Source of the DNA: Planctomycetota bacterium
GTDB taxonomy: Bacteria > Planctomycetota > Phycisphaerae > Phycisphaerales > SM1A02
Direction of reading: 5' to 3'
DNA length: 17,395 nt
Assembly (NCBI GenBank): GCA_027295435.1
Contig: JAPUKX010000090.1
Location: 1 to 17,395 of the forward strand
Both the position numbers and the translations under genes were made by a program. How positions within the stretch are numbered: position 1 is the first letter of the stretch; every line of letters starts with the position of its first letter. Below the pieces are notes generated by a model. That model searched no databases and was not told the origin of the DNA. It saw only the letters and a program-made list of their open reading frames with translations. Shown here one piece after another: positions 1 through 7,249 of this stretch.

Positions 1-168
1 CACGATTGACGCTAGCGGCACAGGCAACTCGGCTGCGGCCACCAGGCGCTTGACGTCGGCCCGGCCGCTGAGCCGGCCACGCACGATGTCGCGCATCGGC
101 GTATGAGCAAGGCGGCGCAACAGGCTGGGCTGTGCACCCCCCCGGGACGTGGATGTCGCTGCGCTCAT
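1..168 (-). CDS. N-terminal part of an unknown protein coupled to the PadR gene (runs off the window)
   Basis: An ATG at 168 overlaps the TGA of the padR-like gene (ATGA arrangement), and the frame stays open for 56 codons to the window edge. The peptide begins MSAATSTSRGGAQPSLLRRL and continues with a basic, amphipathic stretch (LAHTPMRDIVRGRLSGRAD, then VKRLVAAAELP). There is no signal peptide in the visible part. Genes placed directly behind small PadR regulators are often their targets (transporters or membrane proteins with a soluble prefix), so this is probably the gene whose expression PadR controls. I do not recognise the family, and the rest of the protein lies outside the window. 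The evidence for coding is the overlap, the open frame and the third-position GC bias. Confidence 0.55.
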   Translation of the reverse strand, partial: MSAATSTSRGGAQPSLLRRLAHTPMRDIVRGRLSGRADVKRLVAAAELPVPLASIV

Positions 169-542
169 GCCGGCGCTGCCTTGGCGACGGATGCACCGTG
201 CTCCCGGGGGGCGTCGATGCCCAGAGCACCCATCGCCCTCACCAGTGCCTGCCACTGTCTGGTCTCAGAGACAAGACGCCTAGCCCCTTTCTTCGTCAGC
301 GCGTAGTAGCGGCGTTGCCGGCCGGAATCGGCCTGCCGCCGGCGGCTCGTGATCAGCCCCTTCGCCTGCAGGTTGTAGAGCATCGGATACAGCGTGGACT
401 GGCCCATGCCAAGCACGCCCTTGGTCTGCTCGGACAACGTCTGCACCATCTCGTATCCATACATCTCGCCACGCTGCAGCAGCTTCAGCACGGCCACCGG
501 CCCGGCCCCTCGCATCAACTCGCGTTCTATTCGCATCTGCAT
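165..542 (-). CDS. PadR family transcriptional regulator
   Basis: A 125-residue winged-helix regulator of the short PadR type. After MQMRIERELMRGAG come the features of the family: the segment PVAVLKLLQRGEMYGYEMVQ (helices 1-2), the recognition-helix segment GMGQSTLYPMLYNLQAKGLI, the wing SRRRQADSGRQRRYYALTKKG, and a C-terminal helix for dimerisation. PadR proteins bind inverted repeats and usually repress their own operon. The frame is open upstream, but the promoter at 577-605 puts transcription start near 570, which rules out the ATG at 578; the ATG at 542 (or at 536) is therefore chosen. The ribosome binding site is weak. The stop overlaps the start of the next gene, so the two are probably one operon. 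The family is secure; the ligand is unknown. Confidence 0.92.
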   Translation of the reverse strand: MQMRIERELMRGAGPVAVLKLLQRGEMYGYEMVQTLSEQTKGVLGMGQSTLYPMLYNLQAKGLITSRRRQADSGRQRRYYALTKKGARRLVSETRQWQALVRAMGALGIDAPREHGASVAKAAPA

Positions 543-563
543 TGTCTCAACCGTGGGGATTCT

Positions 564-582
564 TACTATGTCTCGCATAGTA
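564..582. promoter_or_regulatory. Perfect inverted repeat, probable PadR operator
   Basis: TACTATG, five bases (TCTCG on the plus strand), CATAGTA: perfect 7-bp arms. It covers the -10 and start region of the padR promoter. PadR dimers typically bind dyads with AT-rich arms of this size next to their own promoter, so autoregulation is the simplest reading. That PadR is the protein that binds here is inferred from position. Confidence 0.5.
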
Positions 583-605
583 TCCCATGCAATCCTCCGG
601 GTCAA
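577..605 (-). promoter_or_regulatory. Sigma70-type promoter of the padR operon
   Basis: Reading the minus strand, a -35 TTGACC (605 to 600) is followed by exactly 17 bases and then a -10 TACTAT (582 to 577). Transcription would start near 570, about 28 bases before the chosen ATG at 542. The -10 lies inside the inverted repeat at 564-582, so a protein bound there would block polymerase. Confidence 0.6.
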
Positions 606-701
606 GCCCGAATCCGCCCCGGTGCGCCGTGACTTCCTCGCCTGCCTCAACAACATCTGCCCCCCACGCCAGCGCACATCAGCCGACAGGCGAGGCCGGC
701 C

Positions 702-707
702 TACACT
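702..707 (+). promoter_or_regulatory. Possible -10 element of a leaderless transcript for the VWA gene
   Basis: TACACT lies seven bases before the ATG at 715, with no ribosome binding site between them and no convincing -35. A -10 at this distance would start transcription at or next to the ATG. The same hexamer sits six bases before the ATG of the gene at 10726. A six-base match alone is weak evidence. Confidence 0.3.
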
Positions 708-714
708 GTTGGCA

Positions 715-2148
715 ATGACCGACGCGCGTCGATCCCGCCGACCGGCATTTCTTTCGCAGGTTCTCTGCGTCGCAGCGGCGCTGGGCCCCGGGGGAATCGC
801 CAATGGCGAGCCGAGGGAGGATCGTCAGCCCATCGAATCGACGCCCGCCGCCGACACCGCCATCGGCCAGGCCGCGCTCTCCCATGCAGCGCAAATCGAA
901 AGGCAAACGATCGACCGGCTCCTTGGCGGCGAATCGTGGCCGAGACGAGCCATCGCGGCCATGCGCCTGGAACGCTACGCGTGTTTGGAAAGCCGCCATA
1001 TTTTGCAAACCCTCCTTGCCGACGAGGCATGGCAGGTGCGGGCCTTCGCCGTGCGCACGCTTGGCCGACGGCGAGTGCCCGCAACCGAAGTGTCGTTCGC
1101 CACGGAACACGAGCCGCGCGTCCTGCGCACTGCATTACGGCACCGCTACCCGCTGGATGCCGAGCGGTTAGGCCGCGGTATCCGCTATCTGGCGAGGGCC
1201 CGCAGTCTCCAAGACAAGATGCTCGCGGTGGAGCTCGCCATCGCCAGCGGCGATGAAGAGCTCAGCGCGTTCGCGAAGGAGACGGTGAAGACGATCATTC
1301 TGCGAATGACCCGCACCGACGCTGGGTTGCTTTCACCGCGACTAGCGGTCGTGACCGGCCAGCCGAACATGCGACGGCGGTACCGCTGGCAGCAGTGGCT
1401 GCGCAAGACCGGGCGGCGGTTCGCCCTTCGACCGGCGCACAGCATTCCCGAATCACCCCACACACCCATCGAGCCGGGTCTCTTCGTTACGCTTGAACCG
1501 AATGACTTCGCAGCCTTGGAAAGCTACATCGAATCGCTCAGCAGCCGATCGCTGGACCTGGCGATCTGTCTGGACTGCACCGCCAGCATGTGGAGCGAGC
1601 TCGCGGAGGCTCAGGGCGGAATCGACGATCTGATGGTCTTCGTCGGCGACGTCGTACACACGCTGCGGGTGGCGTTGATCGCCTATCGCGATCGACGCGA
1701 TGAGTTCGAGACCAGAGCCTGGGACTTCACGTCGGACATCACCCTGGCTCGCCAGCGATTGTGGTCCTTGACCGCAGGCGGCGGCGGGGACCGTCCCGAA
1801 GCGGTCTACCCGGCCCTGCAACTGGCGTGCAATCGGCTGAGTTGGCAGCCGGGCAACACGAAAGTGCTCGTGCTCATCGGCGACGCCCCGCCTCGCGTGG
1901 GCACCGGCGCGCTGTGCGCACGACTGGCCCAACGCGGTGCCCAGGCCGAGCTCACCACGCATGTGATTCAAGCCGAAGGCAAACCCGTCAAACACTTCCC
2001 CGAGATCGCCAAGGCCGGAGGCGGACGCTGCGTGTCGCTCGCCGACGGCGATTCCTTGATCGTCGAGATCGCCGGACTCACGCTCGGCGAGCGATTCCAG
2101 GATGAACTCCGAGAGTTCTTCGAGACCTACCTCGAATTGTGCCGGTAA
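715..2148 (+). CDS. Exported HEAT-repeat and von Willebrand factor A domain protein
   Basis: A 477-residue protein. The N-terminus has a basic stretch (RRSRR), a hydrophobic core (FLSQVLCVAAALG) and an A-N-G site near residue 30, so it is probably exported. Residues about 75-200 look like HEAT or PBS-lyase-type helical repeats (for example SWPRRAIAAMRLERYACL and AWQVRAFAVRTLG). Residues about 278-460 form a VWA domain: LDLAICLDCTASM gives the metal-site pattern D-x-T-x-S, followed by VALIAYRDRRDEFETRAWDF, a glycine-rich GGGGDRPEAV loop, and VLVLIGDAPP. VWA domains bind protein partners through a divalent metal. The frame extends further upstream, but there it overlaps padR and its promoter, and the ATG at 715 gives the signal peptide. 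No partner gene is next to it; the function is unknown. Confidence 0.8.
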   Translation: MTDARRSRRPAFLSQVLCVAAALGPGGIANGEPREDRQPIESTPAADTAIGQAALSHAAQIERQTIDRLLGGESWPRRAIAAMRLERYACLESRHILQTLLADEAWQVRAFAVRTLGRRRVPATEVSFATEHEPRVLRTALRHRYPLDAERLGRGIRYLARARSLQDKMLAVELAIASGDEELSAFAKETVKTIILRMTRTDAGLLSPRLAVVTGQPNMRRRYRWQQWLRKTGRRFALRPAHSIPESPHTPIEPGLFVTLEPNDFAALESYIESLSSRSLDLAICLDCTASMWSELAEAQGGIDDLMVFVGDVVHTLRVALIAYRDRRDEFETRAWDFTSDITLARQRLWSLTAGGGGDRPEAVYPALQLACNRLSWQPGNTKVLVLIGDAPPRVGTGALCARLAQRGAQAELTTHVIQAEGKPVKHFPEIAKAGGGRCVSLADGDSLIVEIAGLTLGERFQDELREFFETYLELCR

Positions 2149-2461
2149 CAGCGCCGGATCCGCGGCACGTTCCGCGCGCGCAGCAACTTTGCGCACGCCT
2201 TCTGCACTTCCGGGGGCCTTGATTCTGAGGAACAAGTGAGGGTCGGTCTGCCTTGTGCGCGCACAGGCGGCCGTGCGGGCCACTCAGCGCGCGCCAGCCA
2301 TGCCGCGTGCACGATAACTTCGGCTAACCGAGGCTTATCTGGGCTCATCTCGCGCTAAGTCGGCGCTTCGCAGGCGCATTTAGCCGTAAGTTGGACCAAC
2401 TCGTGCGTGCCGGCGCGACCTCAACCCGCCGTGCGCGCAGAGACGTGGCTGCGCCGCGCCC
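2149..2461. other. Convergent intergenic region with no gene
   Basis: This 313-bp gap lies between two genes that end towards each other (stops at 2148 and 2462). I see no plausible coding frame, RNA gene or T-tracts of the classical terminator type. The only notable structure is the inverted repeat at 2317-2391. Confidence 0.6.
2317..2391. repeat. Long imperfect inverted repeat between convergent genes
   Basis: The left arm ACTTCGGCTAA (2317-2327) pairs with the right arm TTAGCCGTAAGT (2380-2391), giving 11 pairs with one bulged base. Inside, GCTAA (2354-2358) and TTAGC, and two GCGC blocks around TTCGCAG, could form a competing inner hairpin. It could be a two-way transcription end for the two convergent genes, but there is no U-run, so that is unproven. 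Confidence 0.35.
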
Positions 2462-5179
2462 CTACGGGCCACATGTGCCGCAGGGGTTGCCCCCGGCGAC
2501 GGAGCACCACGCGGCAAGCAGCTTCGCCAAGTCGAACGCGTCCACACACCCATCAGGCGCGCCGTCCACCGGTCCGGAGATGTCCACGGCGCAGAGAATC
2601 GCGGGGTTGCAGTTCTCGCAAGGGGGGCTCGGCGGGTTCGGGTCGCCGGTGCCGGAGCACCACGCCGCGAGCATGGCCCCGAGGTCGAACGCGTCAACGC
2701 ACCCATCGGGCACACCGACCGGGCCGGTGAAGTCCGGGCTCGGGGCGGGGCAGTTGTTTGGCGAGCAGTTGCTGCCGTCACCCTGGTAGATGCCGCCGAG
2801 CGTGTTGCAATCGCCCGAGGTCTCCACCGTGCAGGAGCAGTCGCTCAAGCAGCACGCCCCAGTCAGCGGCTCGCACACGCCGCCGATGCACTCGGTGTCG
2901 GGCGGGCACTGGACGTCCGCCGGGCAATTCTCGCAATCCTCACCGGCTTCGGGCACCCCATTGTCGCAGCAGGGAGTGATCGGAGTGCTGATACATACTT
3001 CGAGCACCGGGTCACAGGTATCCAGCGTGCAGGGGTTGCCATCGTCGCAGTCGGTGGGAGTGCCGCCGGCACACACGCCGCCTGAACACGTTTCCCCGTT
3101 GGTGCAGAAGACCCCATCATCGCACGGGGTGCCGTCGAGGGGTACGGGATCGTTCACACAGCCAACGCCCGGGATACAGGAATCCTCCGTGCAGGGGTTG
3201 CCATCGTCACAATTGGGTGGTGTGCCGGGCTGGCAGATGCCGCCGACGCAGGTTTCGAGACCGTTGCACGGATTGCCGTCGTCGCAGTCGGCGTCGCTGA
3301 GACATTCGCGGCACGTAACATTAGCGCAATCTGTCCCATCACCCTGGTAGGCGCCGCCGGCATTTTTGCAGTCGGCCTGCGTTTCGACCGAGCACGACCC
3401 CCCTAGGAAGCAGCAGGCCCCGGTTGTCGGCGGTGAGCAGGGATTCGGTGAGCAGGTGGTGCCGTCGCCCTGGTAGCTGCCGCTGACTAGGTTGCAGACG
3501 TCGGGGGTGTCGACGAAGCAGGAACCGTTGGTCAGGCAGCAAGCGCCGGTCGGCGGCACGCATGGATTTGGCGAACAGGTGGTGCCATCGCCCTGATAGG
3601 TTCCACCCAAATCGGTACAGGTAAACGAGCTCACCACGGCGCAGAAGTCGCCCACGAGGCAGCAAGCGCCGATCGGCGGCTGTGGGCAGGGATTCGGCGA
3701 GCAGTTGGTGCCGTCACCCTGATAGGTTCCGCCAAAGCTGATGCAGTCGGCCTGCGTCTCCTCGCTGCACGAACCGTTGCCCGCAAAGCAACAGGCGCCG
3801 GTCGGCGGCTGTGGACAGGGATTCGGCGAGCAGCTGGTACCGTCGCCCTGATAGGTTCCGCCTAAGCTGATGCAGTCGGCCTGCGTCTCCTCGCTGCACG
3901 AACCGTTGCCGAAGCAGCAGGCGCCGACGATGCCCGGGTCACAATCGAGGCAGGTGCGACTATTGCGGTGTGCGATAATCTCCGGACGCGTACAGGTCGC
4001 ATGAAAGTTATTCGCGCATGTTATGGCGCAGCGCATGGTGTTGAAGCCGCAGGCTAGGCAGTTAGTAGGCGGATTGCAGCCGGAGCCGCAGTGATCGGCG
4101 CCCCAGAGATGCCCCAACTCGTGCGTGGTCAGGTCGGTGGCACACGAAAAGTTGTTGTTGTAATCCGACTGTGAAAGGCAATAGTGTTGTTGGAACACGC
4201 AGACGCGGCCGATGGTCCACGCAATGCCAATGACATTGCCGTCGATGTTCTTGCCGGTGAACAGGTGAGCGAGGTCCCGCGTAACACCGGCTTGAGTGGT
4301 GGTCCATTCGTTTTGGAACTGGTTCAGGAGGGTGACCGGGTTGGTTGAGGTGTACGGACCGCTCACCATCCGCACAATAATCGTGGTAATCTCGTGCGTG
4401 ATTTGTACTTGGTTCTCGTATTGAAGGTTGACCGTATTGATAACCAAGTTGATGCGGTTCTGCACCGCCGCCACGCTCCCGTAGTCGTTGAAGTACTCGA
4501 CGTCGGAATCGCAGCCAAGCTGTGCGATGTACAGGTCATTCCCGCACCCGCCTCCGGCCACGCCGGCACCGCCGTCCGCCCCAGCGATATTTGGAAACGG
4601 CTGCAACGCGTCGATCCCGCAGACGCCTCCGGTTTCAAGCACATCGTCGTTGTGGTACACGACGTAGTCGTTGGCGGCAGCGCCTGGGATGCGTGATCCG
4701 ATGGGCTCAAGCCAATAGAGATCACCGTTGGTAAAATGGATTGCAGCATGCAGGCCGTCCGCCAACAACGAGCCCGCAACGATTGACGCTGGGTCCTCAA
4801 CAACCACTCCACGGAGCGTCCTGATCGGCTCCGGCTCGACCTCCACGAGAGACCCATCTTCCATCTGCACGAGCACCCGATAGGTCTCAGCGCGCAGGGA
4901 GTGCGGCTGCAGGTCGAGCGTGAACACCTCGCCCTCGATCGGAACCTCGACGAGGATGGGAACATTCGGGGTCTCGCCGATATCCAGCCTGGCAACCGTA
5001 CTGCGGCGCAGGGCGAAGGCAACGTTGACGTCAATCGCCCCCGGTTCGACACGTTGCTGGTGATCATCGTTCAGCGGTGCATTGGCCTCCGACGTTGCCA
5101 GAATACCCGTGCTTGCCAAGGTGACCACGATGGCGCCCCCGATGCTCGCTACGGCTCCAAGTGCTCCGGCGTGACGCAT
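2462..5179 (-). CDS. Secreted reprolysin-like zinc metalloprotease with GACC repeats and dockerin-like tail
   Basis: A 905-residue protein that should hydrolyse peptides outside the cell. A signal peptide (about 1-34, hydrophobic core GAIVVTLASTGIL, end EANA) is followed by a prodomain-like region to about 205. The metzincin domain (about 210-410) has the zinc motif HELGHLWGADH, with His353, Glu354, His357 and His363, and a Met-turn NTMRCAI, as in M12B peptidases. Next come five GACC repeats of about 42 residues (419-625) and a cysteine-rich stretch with CDDGNPC blocks (626-770). A sixth GACC repeat (774-815) and two dockerin-like calcium-loop segments (816-841 and 866-892, each with PDGCVDAFDL) finish the protein. 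The start has a strong ribosome binding site. The protease assignment is firm. The substrate is unknown, and no cohesin partner is visible, so the tail may serve surface attachment or secretion. Confidence 0.9.
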   Translation of the reverse strand: MRHAGALGAVASIGGAIVVTLASTGILATSEANAPLNDDHQQRVEPGAIDVNVAFALRRSTVARLDIGETPNVPILVEVPIEGEVFTLDLQPHSLRAETYRVLVQMEDGSLVEVEPEPIRTLRGVVVEDPASIVAGSLLADGLHAAIHFTNGDLYWLEPIGSRIPGAAANDYVVYHNDDVLETGGVCGIDALQPFPNIAGADGGAGVAGGGCGNDLYIAQLGCDSDVEYFNDYGSVAAVQNRINLVINTVNLQYENQVQITHEITTIIVRMVSGPYTSTNPVTLLNQFQNEWTTTQAGVTRDLAHLFTGKNIDGNVIGIAWTIGRVCVFQQHYCLSQSDYNNNFSCATDLTTHELGHLWGADHCGSGCNPPTNCLACGFNTMRCAITCANNFHATCTRPEIIAHRNSRTCLDCDPGIVGACCFGNGSCSEETQADCISLGGTYQGDGTSCSPNPCPQPPTGACCFAGNGSCSEETQADCISFGGTYQGDGTNCSPNPCPQPPIGACCLVGDFCAVVSSFTCTDLGGTYQGDGTTCSPNPCVPPTGACCLTNGSCFVDTPDVCNLVSGSYQGDGTTCSPNPCSPPTTGACCFLGGSCSVETQADCKNAGGAYQGDGTDCANVTCRECLSDADCDDGNPCNGLETCVGGICQPGTPPNCDDGNPCTEDSCIPGVGCVNDPVPLDGTPCDDGVFCTNGETCSGGVCAGGTPTDCDDGNPCTLDTCDPVLEVCISTPITPCCDNGVPEAGEDCENCPADVQCPPDTECIGGVCEPLTGACCLSDCSCTVETSGDCNTLGGIYQGDGSNCSPNNCPAPSPDFTGPVGVPDGCVDAFDLGAMLAAWCSGTGDPNPPSPPCENCNPAILCAVDISGPVDGAPDGCVDAFDLAKLLAAWCSVAGGNPCGTCGP
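3299..3925 (-). repeat. Five tandem GACC repeats within the metalloprotease gene
   Basis: Five units of 41-43 codons each start with GACC and carry a TYQGDGT.CSPNPC-type end; a sixth copy lies apart at about 2735-2860. Units one (3800-3925) and two (3671-3799) are nearly identical in DNA, including third codon positions, and differ by one inserted codon and a few substitutions, which points to recent duplication. The other units have diverged much more. Tandem identity of this kind favours copy-number change by slippage or recombination, and could also confuse short-read assembly. Confidence 0.85.
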
Positions 5180-5185
5180 ATGAGG

Positions 5186-5192
5186 ACCTCCT
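5186..5192 (-). promoter_or_regulatory. Strong ribosome binding site of the metalloprotease gene
   Basis: AGGAGGT on the minus strand, with six bases to the ATG at 5179. It is the strongest Shine-Dalgarno match in the window and fixes the start of the gene. Confidence 0.7.
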
Positions 5193-5307
5193 TGATCGGT
5201 ATCCAGGACCTACACGAGCATTCGAGTAATGACGCCTCGGGATAGTCGTTACCGGTCAGACGCCTTTGTTCGAATCAAAGTAGGAAAGGGGCCCCGGCAA
5301 CGTGTTT

Positions 5308-5336
5308 ACGATACGGCAAATTGCAGCCGGCGGCAA
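5308..5336 (-). promoter_or_regulatory. Candidate promoter of the metalloprotease gene
   Basis: On the minus strand TTGCCG (5336 to 5331), 17 bases, then TATCGT (5313 to 5308). The leader to the ATG at 5179 would be about 120 bases. Agreement with the consensus is moderate. Confidence 0.3.
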
Positions 5337-5605
5337 GAAGGAAGTGGAAACAATAGACAAGATAAACGCCTGCCCGAGCTGCAGCAGCCACGGAGGAACG
5401 GGGCCGGCACCGGCTCCTTTGCAGGGCGACGAGTCGCTGCGCACCGCGGACACTACGAATTGGCAGCAGCGCTCTGCATGCGAGGCATACCCGCACTGTG
5501 GACACGCCGGCTTTGAAGGACGGTCCGGCGGGGTGGGACGGTGCGACTCGGTGCGCGACGATCGCATCAAATCCGTGCGTGCGAGAAGACCGCGATCACT
5601 CCCGA

Positions 5606-5622
5606 TCCCGATTGAATCGGGA
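5606..5622. repeat. 17-bp perfect palindrome downstream of obgE
   Basis: TCCCGATTGAATCGGGA has 8-bp arms around a single central base. It lies about 60 bases past the obgE stop. It has no T-tract, and the practical hairpin would be about seven pairs with a three-base loop, so it may be a weak terminator or a protein-binding dyad. A further CCCGAT copy precedes it at 5601-5606. Confidence 0.45.
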
Positions 5623-5681
5623 CAGGTGGAATCGGAACGGCTTTGCACGCAACGAAGGCGCAGCGTGGCGGGCGCGGCTCG

Positions 5682-6716
5682 TCAGTTGCTGCGCCAGCCG
5701 CTGGGTTCGCCCTTGCCCAGGCGGTTCCAGCAGGCTTCGAGCAGTTGGGCCAGGCCTTGGCCGGTCGCGCCGCTGGTCACGAGAGGCTCTGGGGCATCGG
5801 GCGCGTTGAGCATGCTTGCGATGCGCTCAATCATTGCAGCGCGCCGGGCCTGGGGGATCAGATCGATTTTGTTGAGCGCGATGATCTCGGGTTTTTCGGC
5901 CAAGGCCTGGGAGTACCGGGCAAGCTCGGTGCGGATCGCGTGGTAATTGTCAGCCGGATCGGAGCCGTCGACCGGCGCGACATCCAGCAGGTGCACAAGC
6001 ACCCCGGTGCGCTCGATATGTCGGAGGAAGTCGTGGCCCAAGCCGGCGCCGGACGCGGCGCCTTCGATCAGGCCGGGGAGGTCGGCGACGACGAGGCGGC
6101 GCTCGCCGGGCAGTTGGGCGATTCCCAGGTGCGGGTAGCGGGTGGTGAAGGGATAGTCGGCGACCTTGGGGTTGGCGCGTGAGATGGCCCGGAGCATGGT
6201 GGACTTGCCGGCATTGGGCTTGCCGACCAGGCCCACATCCGCGATGAGCTTCAGCTCCAGGCGCAGGGTGCGTTGCTGGGAGGGTTCGCCCGGTGTGGCG
6301 GATCGCGGCGTCTGATTGGTGGCGGACTTGAAGTGCTCGTTGCCGAAGCCGCCCTTGCCACCGCGGGCGACGACCAACCTCCGGCCGGGCACGTCGATAT
6401 CGGCCAGAATGGTGGAGTCGTCGGCGTCGAAGACGATAGTGCCGAGCGGTACGGGAATCACGCAGTCGGCTCCGTCGGCTCCGCGCATGGACTTTCCCAT
6501 CCCCGGCCGGCCGTTGGGGGCACGGAAATGCGGCGAATAGGTGAAGGATGCGAGTGTGCTGAGGCTCGGATCACCGACGAGCACCACATTTCCGCCGTCG
6601 CCGCCGTCGCCCCCGTCCGGGCCCCCTTTGGGCACGAACTTCTCCCGCCGTAAGCTCACGCAACCATCGCCACCCTTGCCGGCTCTGACGTCGATGGTGG
6701 CATGGTCGATGAGCAT
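5682..6716 (-). CDS. obgE: Obg family GTPase (ribosome assembly)
   Basis: 344 residues. The Obg fold (about 1-158) is glycine-rich, with the hallmark GGPDGGDGGDGGNVV. The GTPase domain follows: P-loop GKPNAGKS (165-172), switch I with TT at 191-192, DLPG (212-215), NKID (282-285) and SGAT (315-318). Obg binds the large ribosomal subunit precursor and couples its maturation to GTP level. The ATG at 6716 gives the standard start (MLIDHATIDVRAGKGGDGC); earlier in-frame starts add residues foreign to the family. No strong ribosome binding site is seen. The C-terminal OCT domain of some family members is absent. It lies behind rpmA with a 194-bp gap, and TATGAT (6780 to 6775) could be a -10 of its own, though no good -35 goes with it. 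Confidence 0.96.
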   Translation of the reverse strand: MLIDHATIDVRAGKGGDGCVSLRREKFVPKGGPDGGDGGDGGNVVLVGDPSLSTLASFTYSPHFRAPNGRPGMGKSMRGADGADCVIPVPLGTIVFDADDSTILADIDVPGRRLVVARGGKGGFGNEHFKSATNQTPRSATPGEPSQQRTLRLELKLIADVGLVGKPNAGKSTMLRAISRANPKVADYPFTTRYPHLGIAQLPGERRLVVADLPGLIEGAASGAGLGHDFLRHIERTGVLVHLLDVAPVDGSDPADNYHAIRTELARYSQALAEKPEIIALNKIDLIPQARRAAMIERIASMLNAPDAPEPLVTSGATGQGLAQLLEACWNRLGKGEPSGWRSN

Positions 6717-6825
6717 GGGGCGAAAAAGGCACGGAGGCATCAAGGGATCAAGAGACTGATAGCGCCGGGCGTGGATCATACGCCCGCGTGAGGATTCAGC
6801 GTTGCAACACAAACGGGTGAAGCCT

Positions 6826-6841
6826 GCGGATGTGCGTCCGC
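6826..6841. repeat. Small hairpin between rpmA and obgE
   Basis: GCGGA and TCCGC surround a six-base loop, with one or two further pairs outside. There is no T-tract on either strand. It could attenuate transcription after rpmA, but it is too short to be sure. Confidence 0.25.
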
Positions 6842-6910
6842 GGCTAGAAGAATTGCGATCACCAGCCGATGATCGCTCAGGACACTTTGAATCGGTGCGT
6901 CGGGATGGTC

Positions 6911-7198
6911 TCAGCCGGCGGCAGTGCGCTGGACCGCGGTATGGCGCTGGATCGATGGGTCATCCGGGATGATATCGACGAATCGGCCACGGAAGCGTAC
7001 CTTGCCAGCCGCGATCGAGAACAGGGTGTCATCCCCGCCACGGCGAACGAGATATCCGGCCTTGAACGGCGTGCCACACTGGCGGACGATGATCGACCCC
7101 GCCCCGGCCGCCTGGCCGCCAAACAACTTGACGCCGCGGTACTGCGGGTTGGAGTCGCGGCCATTCTTGCTTGATCCCTGTCCCTTTTTGTGAGCCAT
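6911..7198 (-). CDS. rpmA: 50S ribosomal protein L27
   Basis: 95 residues, close to the usual length. The N-terminus MAHKKGQGSSKNGRDSNPQY and the later GSIIVRQCGTPFKAGYLV and DDTLFS segments are diagnostic. The N-terminal tail of L27 reaches the peptidyl transferase centre. GGAG lies seven bases before the ATG at 7198. The partner rplU (L21), which normally precedes rpmA, is not present; instead an unknown exported protein lies upstream with a 51-bp gap. That gene, rpmA and obgE may be one transcript. The C-terminal extension of the protein is slightly longer than in E. coli. Confidence 0.98.
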   Translation of the reverse strand: MAHKKGQGSSKNGRDSNPQYRGVKLFGGQAAGAGSIIVRQCGTPFKAGYLVRRGGDDTLFSIAAGKVRFRGRFVDIIPDDPSIQRHTAVQRTAAG

Positions 7199-7249
7199 CG
7201 AGGTGCTCCGATGAGAGTCTGGTAGCGGGACGCCGCCTGTCGTGTCCGC

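Larger units (their letters stand above)
5193..5681. other. Intergenic region without a convincing gene
   Basis: About 490 bp between the starts of the metalloprotease gene (5179) and the 3' end of obgE (5682). Open frames on both strands exist, but none has a ribosome binding site, family resemblance or consistent composition. One minus-strand frame contains a CPQCGY motif and a hydrophobic C-terminus, which could be a chance match or a decayed zinc-ribbon gene. The region holds the candidate promoter at 5308-5336 and the palindrome at 5606-5622. Confidence 0.5.

Noticed and set aside
132..632. Long plus-strand open frame across padR
   Set aside because: It is antisense to a clear PadR gene and its promoter, with no family resemblance and no ribosome binding site.
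394..714. Upstream extension of the VWA gene
   Set aside because: It overlaps padR and its promoter, and the signal peptide appears only from the ATG at 715.
543..803. Upstream extension of the PadR frame, including an ATG at 578
   Set aside because: The ATG at 578 lies within the -10 element, so it would be upstream of the transcription start; the extra residues are not PadR-like.
1453..2283. Long minus-strand frame opposite the VWA gene
   Set aside because: It is a shadow of the VWA gene and shows no motif of its own.
2391..2789. Plus-strand frames opposite the protease C-terminus
   Set aside because: They are mirror images of the cysteine-rich repeats, which give long open frames in all directions.
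5256..5648. Minus-strand frame with CPQCGY and a hydrophobic C-terminus
   Set aside because: No ribosome binding site, no homologous length or domain, and a competing frame overlaps it. A decayed zinc-ribbon gene is possible but not supported.
5302..5946. Plus-strand frame running into obgE
   Set aside because: Its second half is antisense to obgE, and no family is recognisable.
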